Shown here in pieces: positions 1-5,456 of a stretch of DNA of 6,414 nt. Position 1 is the stretch's first letter; each line of letters begins with the position of its first letter. The notes under the pieces were generated by a model, which was not told the origin of the DNA, did no database searches, and worked only from the letters and a program-made list of their open reading frames with translations. A program made the translations under genes and the position numbers. The DNA lies in NCBI GenBank assembly GCA_016789245.1, contig JAEURM010000115.1, positions 1-6,414 of the forward strand, written 5' to 3'. The stretch is from Anaerolineales bacterium (GTDB lineage Bacteria > Chloroflexota > Anaerolineae > Anaerolineales > UBA6663).

Positions 1-768
1 TGGGAGCAGATTGCCGCGTTTTGGGATGAGAAACAAGGCGAAGACGGCAACGCTTCCCACCGGCTGATGATTGCGCCGGCCGTTGTGCGCCTGCTCAACC
101 CACAGGCGGGCGAAAGGATTTTGGATGCGGCGTGCGGCAACGGCGTTTTTTCGCGGCGGCTAGCCGCGTTGGGCGTGGAGGTGGTGGGTTTTGATTTTAG
201 CGCGGCGATGGTGGCGAACGCGCGCCGGTACGCGGCCACACATCCGCACGCCGCTCGCATGACGTTTCACGAAATGGATGCCACGAATGAAGCGCAACTG
301 CTCACATTGGGCGCGGGTAGTTTTGATGCCGTGGCCTGTTTGATGGCCTTCATGGATATGCCAGAGATTGCGCCGCTGTGCCGCGCCGTGCGGCAGTTGC
401 TCAAGCCGGGTGGCCGCTTTGTATTTTCAATTTTGCATCCCAGTTTCAATTCCGCGCCCGGCATTAGCCGCCTAATTGAAGAAGAAGACCGTGCTGGCAC
501 CATCGTAACCACGCACGCCTTCAAAATCACGCAATACCTCACGCCCAGCACCAGCCACGGCTTGGGCATTGTGGGCCAGCCTGTGCCGCAATATTACTTT
601 CACCGCCCACTGCATTTGGTTTTACAAACCTGCTTTGAAGCGGGCTTTGTGCTGGATGGGTTAGAGGAACCAGCCACGCCGCCACGGGAAAATGCACCCG
701 CACTTTCTTTGGCCAACTTCCCGGAGTTTCCGCCGTTCCTTGTAGCGCGGTTGCGAATTTCAGCGTGA
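1..768 (+). CDS. Class I SAM-dependent methyltransferase, 5'-partial
   Basis: This is a cytoplasmic methyltransferase that would move a methyl group from S-adenosylmethionine to an unidentified acceptor. The frame is open from base 1, and the 22 codons before the first ATG (position 67) read as the usual N-terminal segment of this family (FWDEKQGEDGNASHRL), so the true start is outside the window. At least 255 residues are present. Counting from base 1, the glycine-rich SAM motif I (ILDAACGNG) is at about residues 40-48, the acidic end of strand 2 (GFDFS) at about 63-67, and the post-I segment (HEMDAT) at about 90-95. The strand-4 region FDAVACLMAFMDMP and the motif LLKPGGRFVFSILHP follow. 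The fold is clear but the C-terminal third gives no substrate clue. The stop lies 7 bases before the next gene, which suggests an operon. Confidence 0.9.
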   Translation, partial: WEQIAAFWDEKQGEDGNASHRLMIAPAVVRLLNPQAGERILDAACGNGVFSRRLAALGVEVVGFDFSAAMVANARRYAATHPHAARMTFHEMDATNEAQLLTLGAGSFDAVACLMAFMDMPEIAPLCRAVRQLLKPGGRFVFSILHPSFNSAPGISRLIEEEDRAGTIVTTHAFKITQYLTPSTSHGLGIVGQPVPQYYFHRPLHLVLQTCFEAGFVLDGLEEPATPPRENAPALSLANFPEFPPFLVARLRISA

Positions 769-775
769 GACGCGC

Positions 776-1699
776 ATGACCAAATCTGACCCGCGCTGGG
801 CGTACGTACTCACCAATGTTTCCGCGTTTTTGTGGGGCACCAATTTTGTGCTGGGCCGCCTCCTGCGCGCAGATATTGGCCCATCTACGCTGACGCTGGC
901 GCGTTTTATTGTGGCGGGCCTAGTTTTTATTCTGCTCTTGCGCCGCGTGCCAATTGAAGAACGCCGCCCCGGCGCACAGTGGCCGTGGTTGGTGGGCATG
1001 GGGCTAACCGGCGTGGTGGGCTTTACGGTGCTGTTGTACTCCGGCCTAAAATCCACCACCGCCACCAACGCTGGATTGATTAACGGCGCTGGCCCCCTCA
1101 TCATTAGCTTAATGGCCGCGTTGTTCTTGCGCGAAACGCTAACGCCCGCCATGCTATTGGGAGCCGTGATTTCACTTGGCGGCGTGGCCTACATCGCCAG
1201 CGGCGGCTCACTGCCAAACTTGTTCAGCCTACAATTCAATGTGGGTGATTTGTTAGTGCTGGGCGCGGTGATTTCATGGGGCTTCTACTCTGTTTTAGGC
1301 CGCGTGGTTACGCGCACGCGCTCCTCGCTTTCCGCCAGCGCGCTTTCCAGTTTATTTGGCTTGCCATTTTTGGTGCCGCTGGCGCTGATGGAGCAAACCA
1401 CGCAACCCGTGAACGCCACGCCGTTGGTGCTGGCCGCATGTGTTTACATCGGCTTGTTTCCCTCCGTAGTAGCGTATTTAGCGTGGAATGAAGGCATCCG
1501 GCGCGTGGGTGCGGCGCGCGGCACCATCTTTTACAATATGCTCACCGTATTTGCCGCCTTGCTGGGCACGCTGGTGCTGGGCGAACCGTTCACCCAAACT
1601 CAAATCATCGGCGGCCTGTTAGTTATCGGCGGTAGTTTTATCAGCCTTGGGCCAGAACTATGGAAATCATTTCGCTCACCAGTAACGATACGTGGTTAA
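776..1699 (+). CDS. EamA/DMT-superfamily transporter (ten-helix, RhaT-like)
   Basis: This is an inner-membrane permease of the drug/metabolite transporter superfamily, probably exporting a small metabolite or toxic compound; the substrate cannot be read from sequence. The 307 residues contain two tandem EamA repeats, at about 10-140 and 157-290. About ten hydrophobic helices can be placed, near residues 8-29, 38-56, 70-90, 99-118, 124-141, 157-176, 187-205, 217-237, 248-268 and 274-291. Family signatures seen are AFLWGTNFVLGRLL in helix 1, AAL(F)LRETLT at the end of the first repeat, and VVAYLAWNEGIRRVGAAR with LVLGEPFT in the second. The ATG at 776 starts just before helix 1 with a short polar leader, as expected, and has only a weak GAGA upstream. 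It follows the methyltransferase by 7 bases, and its last 40 bases overlap the next gene. It has the usual DMT length and looks intact. Confidence 0.93.
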   Translation: MTKSDPRWAYVLTNVSAFLWGTNFVLGRLLRADIGPSTLTLARFIVAGLVFILLLRRVPIEERRPGAQWPWLVGMGLTGVVGFTVLLYSGLKSTTATNAGLINGAGPLIISLMAALFLRETLTPAMLLGAVISLGGVAYIASGGSLPNLFSLQFNVGDLLVLGAVISWGFYSVLGRVVTRTRSSLSASALSSLFGLPFLVPLALMEQTTQPVNATPLVLAACVYIGLFPSVVAYLAWNEGIRRVGAARGTIFYNMLTVFAALLGTLVLGEPFTQTQIIGGLLVIGGSFISLGPELWKSFRSPVTIRG

Positions 1700-2211
1700 T
1701 GCATCAGGCGGCAGAAGTGCTGTGGATGGCATTTAAAACTCATTGGCCAGAAGCGTGGCCGGATTTGGAAGCGGCCTTTGAAGAAGTGAAGGAATTGGTG
1801 AAGCCAGAACACATTTGCCGCGCGGCAATGCACGGTGAAGTGTTGTTGGGGGTAGTGGGCGGCCTGCCAGAATATGATGGCCATGTGTGGGAATTGCACC
1901 CGTTGGCCGTTCATCCAGAATATCAGCGGCAAGGCGTGGGGCGCGCGCTAGTGCGAGATTTTGAAGCGCAAGTGAAAGCGCGCGGTGGCCTCACCATCAT
2001 TCTTGGCTCGGATGATGAAGATGAGATGACGACGCTGGCCGGTGTGGAGTTGTACCCTGACCCGTGGGCGCACATCGCCCAAATTCGCAATCTCAAAAAT
2101 CATCCGTTCGAGTTTTATCAAAAGCTCGGCTACGTCATCAGCGGCATTGTGCCGGATGCCAATGGCCGCGGCAAGCCGGATATTTTGATGAGCAAGCGCG
2201 TAAACGCATGA
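1660..2211 (+). CDS. GNAT-family N-acetyltransferase, aminoglycoside 6'-acetyltransferase-like
   Basis: This cytoplasmic enzyme would transfer acetyl from acetyl-CoA to an amine. The 183 residues follow the GNAT fold: strand 1 (MEIISLT), a Trp-rich helix segment at about 27-34, then WELHPLAVHPEYQRQGVGRAL at about 77-97, which carries the acetyl-CoA motif A (Q/R-x-x-G-x-G/A), and FYQKLGYVI at about 152-160 for motif B. From memory, the spacing and the segments PEYDGHVWELHPL, GSDDEDEMT and PDANGRGKPDI resemble a group often annotated as aminoglycoside N(6')-acetyltransferase. I cannot verify the substrate, so drug resistance is only a possibility. The ATG at 1660 is chosen because it supplies strand 1. 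An in-frame ATG at 1699 sits in a TAATG junction with the transporter stop and would remove strand 1. No strong ribosome binding site is seen for either, so coupling to upstream translation is likely. Confidence 0.88.
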   Translation: MEIISLTSNDTWLMHQAAEVLWMAFKTHWPEAWPDLEAAFEEVKELVKPEHICRAAMHGEVLLGVVGGLPEYDGHVWELHPLAVHPEYQRQGVGRALVRDFEAQVKARGGLTIILGSDDEDEMTTLAGVELYPDPWAHIAQIRNLKNHPFEFYQKLGYVISGIVPDANGRGKPDILMSKRVNA

Positions 2212-2900
2212 GTCATTTCCACTTTAATTCTGTGCCAGCACGGTTGAGATTGAGCGTAGTTTTGGCTGTTTTACTCACTTTTAGTTTGGCGTGTGCGGGC
2301 CTCAGCGGCTTATCAGCCACGTACACACTCACCTTCGCGCCAGATACCTCGGCCACCCTTACGCCAGATATGCTGGCCGCCGCCCAAGCTGTGCTCCAAG
2401 AGCGCCTCAACGCGCAATTGGCGGGCAAAGCTGAAATACAAATCGTCAATGATAGGTTAGAAGTTACGCTCACCACCCAAACCGATATTACGCCCACCAT
2501 CCAAATGGCTACCGAAGTGGGCGAGATTATTTTCTTTGATTCAACAAAGCCGTTTGAAGTAGGTGAAACGATACCGGATGAAGTGACCGTAATTCTCAGC
2601 AACGAAGACGTGGCCGAGGCGACGGTAGTTCGGAACGCAACTTTTGATAGTTTTGAAATCGCATTACGCTTCACGCCCGATGGTGTTGAAGCCATGCGGG
2701 CTTACACCAGCAACAACATCGGTCATTACTTGGTGATTGCCCGTGATGGCGTAGTGCTTTCCGCGCCGATAATCAATGACATTATATTTACTGAAGCCAC
2801 GATTGCTGGCAACTTCACTGAAGCCGAGGCCAAAAATCTCGCCGCACAACTTGTGAGCGGGCGCTTACCGTTTCCGCTCTCTTTGGTAGAACAAAAGTAA
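2208..2900 (+). CDS. Lipoprotein with SecD-like extracytoplasmic (P1) domain
   Basis: This 230-residue protein is predicted to be anchored to the outer face of the membrane. Residues 1-28 form a lipoprotein signal with basic residues at 12 and 14, a hydrophobic core, and a relaxed lipobox (FSLAC) that would place the lipidated Cys at 29. Residues of about 38-110 resemble the base of the SecD P1 domain (an amphipathic [13 protein letters not shown] helix, then [11 protein letters not shown] and EVGEIIFFD). Residues of about 131-228 match the SecD P1 head well: a segment ending [12 protein letters not shown], then [39 protein letters not shown] and [11 protein letters not shown]. Full SecD continues into a six-helix membrane domain, which is absent here because the stop follows directly. 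The start is the ATG of an ATGA overlap with the acetyltransferase stop. An in-frame ATG at 2064 would place 48 polar residues before the signal and is rejected. Its role is unknown; protein translocation is not implied. Confidence 0.87.
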   Translation: MSHFHFNSVPARLRLSVVLAVLLTFSLACAGLSGLSATYTLTFAPDTSATLTPDMLAAAQAVLQERLNAQLAGKAEIQIVNDRLEVTLTTQTDITPTIQMATEVGEIIFFDSTKPFEVGETIPDEVTVILSNEDVAEATVVRNATFDSFEIALRFTPDGVEAMRAYTSNNIGHYLVIARDGVVLSAPIINDIIFTEATIAGNFTEAEAKNLAAQLVSGRLPFPLSLVEQK

Positions 2901-2905
2901 TCCGC

Positions 2906-2964
2906 AACCGCAAAGCCGCAACGAGCGCGAAGAAAAACTTAGCGCCCTTCGCGTCTTTGCGGTT
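2906..2964. repeat. Intergenic palindromic element ahead of the M20 peptidase
   Basis: The outer arms AACCGCAAAG (2906-2915) and CTTTGCGGTT (2955-2964) are perfect 10-base reverse complements. Inside them CGCGAAG (2926-2932) pairs with CTTCGCG (2947-2953). The left side has a 10-base interruption, the right side a single base, and the terminal loop is 14 bases. It fills almost the whole gap between the SecD-like gene and the peptidase. The core CTTCGCGTCTTTGCGGTT resembles, from memory, a short dispersed repeat present in many environmental bacterial genomes; that family link is not verified. No T-run follows either arm, so it is not a typical intrinsic terminator. Confidence 0.7.
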
Positions 2965-2973
2965 AAACAAATT

Positions 2974-4326
2974 ATGAACTGGCCCCAAATCACCCAAGAA
3001 ACTGTTCGGCATCTGCAAGATTTAATTCGGTTGGATACCACCAATCCGCCCGGCAACGAATTGATGGCGGCGGAGCACTTGGCCGGCGTTTTGCGCGCCG
3101 CTGAGACTGAGCCGCTGGTGCTGGAATCTGCGCCCAAGCGGGGCAACGTGGTAGCGCGGCTGAAAGGCTCTGGCGAAGCGCCGCCTTTGCTTCTCTACGG
3201 CCATACGGATGTAGTTCCCGCCGAGCCGCAGTATTGGACTCATCCACCCTTTAGCGGCGAAGTACACGATGGTTTTGTGTGGGGGCGTGGCGCAGTGGAT
3301 ATGAAGGGCACGGTGGCGCAACAACTCAGCGTGTTTCTGTGGCTCAAGCGGCTGAATGTGCCGTTGAAGCGCGATGTAATTTTTGCCGCCACGGCGGATG
3401 AAGAAGTGGGCGGCGAAGGCAGTTGCGGCTTGTGGTGGCTAGTGCAGAACCACCCAGACTTAATCCGCGCGGAGTTTGGCCTAACAGAGTTGGGCGGTTA
3501 CAACATGGATTTTGCTGGAACTACTGTGTACCCCATTCAAGTGGCGGAGAAGGGCACATGCTGGCTCAAGGTGCGCGCGCACGGCCAGCCCGGCCACGCC
3601 TCGCAACCACGCCACAATAACGCCGTGGCCCGCCTCGCGCACGCGGTGGATGAACTGGCGCGGCGCGGTTTGCCCTATCACCTAACGGACGCCACCGCCG
3701 GATTCTTGCAAGCGGCCAGTGCCGCCGTGGGCGGTGAACTGGGCGGCTGGCTGAACGCGCTCCAAACGGCAGACCAAGCGCAGATACTGCTTAACGGCCC
3801 ACTGCATCAGCACGCGCTCTATCCCATGCTCACTGCGCTCACGCACAACACGGCCGTGCCCACCGGCCTGAGCGCCGGGCAAAAAACCAACGTCATCCCC
3901 AGCGTGGCGGAAGCTGTGATTGATGGCCGCACCCTGCCCGGCTTTGACTCGGAAGCGTTTATAGAAGAAGTGAAAGCGGTGATGGGCGATGACTTAGAGT
4001 ATGAAATCACCAATCAATCGCCGCCCCTGCAAACGGCACACACCACGCCGTTGTTTGAATTGATGACGCGCACGCTGAAGAAGTATGACCCGCAAGCCAA
4101 AGTAGTGCCGTACATGATGACGGGCGCAACGGATGCCAAATACCTCGCGCCGCTGGGCGTGCCCACCTATGGTTTTGCGCCCATGCAACTGCCGCCCGGC
4201 TTTGATTTTATGAACTTATTCCACGCGCATGATGAGCGCGCGCCCATTGAGGGCCTCGGTTGGGGTGTGCAAGTGCTGTGGGAGGTAGTAATGGAGTATT
4301 GTGGCGCGGCGGGAGTACACGGATAA
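2974..4326 (+). CDS. M20-family metallopeptidase (ArgE/DapE/carboxypeptidase type)
   Basis: This is a probable cytoplasmic di-zinc amidohydrolase that removes an acyl or amino-acid group from a peptide-like substrate. The subgroup (carboxypeptidase, deacylase, dipeptidase) cannot be settled. The 450 residues carry the M20 set: [11 protein letters not shown] with metal ligand His77 and catalytic Asp79, GRGAVDMKG with bridging Asp109, ADEEVGG with general base Glu143 and metal ligand Glu144, TELGG with the further acidic ligand Glu172, and FHAHDER with His417. The dimerisation (lid) domain lies at about 187-315 and contains [12 protein letters not shown] with its conserved glycine and histidine. 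The N-terminal [11 protein letters not shown] is the usual family opening, which supports the ATG at 2974, although no ribosome binding site precedes it and the palindromic element ends only 9 bases upstream. The last few residues read into a repeat-like sequence. Length is typical and all metal-site residues are present. Confidence 0.93.
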   Translation: MNWPQITQETVRHLQDLIRLDTTNPPGNELMAAEHLAGVLRAAETEPLVLESAPKRGNVVARLKGSGEAPPLLLYGHTDVVPAEPQYWTHPPFSGEVHDGFVWGRGAVDMKGTVAQQLSVFLWLKRLNVPLKRDVIFAATADEEVGGEGSCGLWWLVQNHPDLIRAEFGLTELGGYNMDFAGTTVYPIQVAEKGTCWLKVRAHGQPGHASQPRHNNAVARLAHAVDELARRGLPYHLTDATAGFLQAASAAVGGELGGWLNALQTADQAQILLNGPLHQHALYPMLTALTHNTAVPTGLSAGQKTNVIPSVAEAVIDGRTLPGFDSEAFIEEVKAVMGDDLEYEITNQSPPLQTAHTTPLFELMTRTLKKYDPQAKVVPYMMTGATDAKYLAPLGVPTYGFAPMQLPPGFDFMNLFHAHDERAPIEGLGWGVQVLWEVVMEYCGAAGVHG

Positions 4327-4347
4327 CACAGATGCGGCGGATTGCAC
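4313..4347. repeat. Degenerate direct-repeat-like tract around the peptidase stop
   Basis: The sequence alternates short related units (ACACGGATAACACAGAT, then CGGATTGCACGGAG). From memory it resembles a dispersed 'CACGGATTACACGGATT' type repeat seen in many bacterial genomes. It covers the last four codons and the stop of the M20 peptidase gene and runs into the convergent gap. Membership in such a family is unverified, and the tract is short enough that chance is possible. Confidence 0.35.
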
Positions 4348-4418
4348 GGAGTGCATTAACGCGCCATCTCCAGAACTCCGCGTTCTTTAGTTAGCGGAAT
4401 TTAGCCTGCGCAAAATAA

Positions 4419-4450
4419 AACGGGCGGCGGTTTTTCAACCGCCGCCCGTT
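4419..4450 (-). terminator. Intrinsic terminator for the minus-strand zinc peptidase gene
   Basis: A perfect 14-base stem pairs 4419-4432 (AACGGGCGGCGGTT) with 4437-4450 (AACCGCCGCCCGTT) around a 4-base loop. Bases 4411-4420 are CAAAATAAAA, so on the minus strand the stem runs into TTTTATTTTG, the expected U-rich tail. It lies about 54 bases past the stop of the peptidase gene. On the plus strand the stem is followed by ATCTGCC, without a T-run, so it would work less well for the M20 gene. Confidence 0.85.
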
Positions 4451-4459
4451 ATCTGCCTG

Positions 4460-4480
4460 CCGCCTTTAGGCGGTTTTCTG
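4460..4480 (+). terminator. Short hairpin with T-tail, probable terminator for the M20 gene
   Basis: CCGCC (4460-4464) pairs with GGCGG (4469-4473) around TTTA, and TTTTCTG follows on the plus strand. The stem is only 5 bases but GC-only. It lies 133 bases past the M20 stop, in the correct orientation for that gene. Together with the larger hairpin just before it, it would stop the two converging transcripts. Confidence 0.55.
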
Positions 4481-4503
4481 TTATCGGGGCTCTGTATTCT
4501 GTA

Positions 4504-5217
4504 TTAGTCTTCACTCCGGCGCAGGCCGCTGAGCAAAAACACGTAGTACAGCAAAGTGGAAAGCGCCGAAATCAGCGCGGCCACGTACGTGAGCGCCGCC
4601 GCATCTAACACCTTGTTCACGCCTTGGCCCTCATCCGCGCTCACAAAACCGGCGTTAACCAAAACTTCTTTGGCGCGGCGGCTGGCATCAAACTCCACCG
4701 GCAGGGTGATGAGCGAGAACAGTGCCGTAGCGCCAAACATCAACACACCCACCACGGCTACGTTGAAGCCAAAGGCACTGCCCGCCTGGGCGAGGAAGAA
4801 TCCGCCTATGAATACCAGTGGCCCTAAGAATGAGCCGAACTGCACCACTGGCACAATAACTGAGCGGGCCTGCAGAGGCCAGTAGTTCTCCGCGTGCTGA
4901 ATGGCGTGGCCGGCTTCGTGCGCGGCAATGCCCACCGCCGCCACGGAGGGCGTATCATAATTATTGGGCGAAAGGCGCAGAGTACGGCTAATGGGGTCAT
5001 AGTGGTCACTCAAAAAGCCCTGTGTGCGCTCCACTTTGACGTTGTTCAGGCCGTACGCGTTGAGCATGGCCCGTGCTACCGCCGCGCCGGTGGCGTTGCG
5101 GCCAGTATATACTTGTGAGTACTTGCCCACGGCGCTTTGCACGCGCCATTGGGCCCACAGACCAAACAATAAGGCTGGAATGGTAAAAACTAAGTAGAGT
5201 GGATCAAAGAAAAACAT
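4504..5217 (-). CDS. YugP-type membrane zinc metallopeptidase (Zn_peptidase_2 family)
   Basis: This 237-residue protein is a predicted integral-membrane neutral zinc metallopeptidase. The opening MFFFDPLYL followed by a helix at about 6-22 (ALLFGLWAQWR) is typical of the family. The zinc motif is AAHEAGHAIQHAE, with His100, Glu101 and His104. The conserved LPVEFDASRRA segment at about 172-182 carries Glu175, the likely third zinc ligand. Further membrane segments lie near 118-141, 150-171 and 208-231, so both termini and the catalytic segment are tied to the membrane. Length and residue pattern are normal for the family, and all expected active-site residues are present. The physiological substrate is not established as far as I know. 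The ATG at 5217 is preceded by a good GGAGAA ribosome binding site at about 5224-5229. It is transcribed alone, convergent with the M20 gene and divergent from the DUF3048 gene. Confidence 0.93.
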   Translation of the reverse strand: MFFFDPLYLVFTIPALLFGLWAQWRVQSAVGKYSQVYTGRNATGAAVARAMLNAYGLNNVKVERTQGFLSDHYDPISRTLRLSPNNYDTPSVAAVGIAAHEAGHAIQHAENYWPLQARSVIVPVVQFGSFLGPLVFIGGFFLAQAGSAFGFNVAVVGVLMFGATALFSLITLPVEFDASRRAKEVLVNAGFVSADEGQGVNKVLDAAALTYVAALISALSTLLYYVFLLSGLRRSED

Positions 5218-5223
5218 CGCTAG

Positions 5224-5229
5224 TTCTCC
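5224..5229 (-). promoter_or_regulatory. Ribosome binding site of the zinc peptidase gene
   Basis: Read on the minus strand, GGAGAA stands 6 bases before the ATG at 5217. It is the only clear Shine-Dalgarno sequence in the window and fixes the start of this gene. Confidence 0.8.
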
Positions 5230-5233
5230 AAGT

Positions 5234-5250
5234 TGGGTACAGCATACCCA
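5234..5250. promoter_or_regulatory. Small dyad just upstream of the zinc peptidase gene
   Basis: TGGGTA (5234-5239) and TACCCA (5245-5250) are reverse complements around CAGCA, lying directly upstream of the ribosome binding site. It could be an operator or a small 5' hairpin near the translation start. No convincing -35/-10 pair is visible around it, and a 6-base dyad may be chance. Confidence 0.25.
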
Positions 5251-5347
5251 TGCATCTGTTAACTTTTTATCAGCGTTCGTTCAATGCTGGATGAGTGCAA
5301 GCTGACATTTTCCAGCTAAATCATTAAACGTTATCGGGAATAATGCT

Positions 5348-5414
5348 AGACCTGTCAGGTGGCATGAGAAAAGGCCACATCTATAGGACTTTGTGCGTGC
5401 CACCTGACAGGTCT
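5348..5414. repeat. Perfect 17-base inverted repeat with 33-base spacer in the divergent gap
   Basis: AGACCTGTCAGGTGGCA (5348-5364) is matched exactly by TGCCACCTGACAGGTCT (5398-5414). Each arm also holds a smaller palindrome, ACCTG-T/A-CAGGT. The element lies between the divergently transcribed zinc peptidase and DUF3048 genes, ending 42 bases before the latter's ATG. No T-run follows, no transposase is nearby and no clear target duplication flanks it. The ACCTGACAGGT core resembles, from memory, short repeats common in Chloroflexota genomes, so a REP- or MITE-like element is the favoured reading; a paired regulator site is the alternative. The rest of the gap (5251-5347) shows nothing I can name. 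Confidence 0.75.
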
Positions 5415-5456
5415 TAAGCGATCCTCGATCAAGTTCATTGTATAGAAAGCCCTCCC

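Noticed and set aside
67..768. ATG at 67 as the start of the methyltransferase
   Set aside because: The frame is open to base 1 and the upstream codons encode the conserved family N-terminus, so the gene is partial.
2064..2207. N-terminal extension of the SecD-like lipoprotein to the ATG at 2064
   Set aside because: It lies inside the acetyltransferase gene in another frame and would bury the lipoprotein signal behind 48 polar residues; the ATGA overlap at 2208 is the natural start.
2906..2964. Intrinsic terminator between the SecD-like gene and the M20 gene
   Set aside because: The stem is interrupted and no T-run follows it on either strand; the right side continues AAACAAATT.
4556..4885. 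Plus-strand frame of 109 codons inside the zinc peptidase gene
   Set aside because: It is the antisense shadow of a well-supported gene with an intact zinc motif and ribosome binding site.
5348..5414. Integron attC site or insertion-sequence remnant
   Set aside because: There are no RYYYAAC/GTTRRRY core sites, no integrase or transposase, no room for one in 67 bases, and no clear target duplication.
5415..5456. Promoter for the DUF3048 gene around TATAGA (5441-5446)
   Set aside because: No acceptable -35 box at the right spacing; the match is too weak to annotate.
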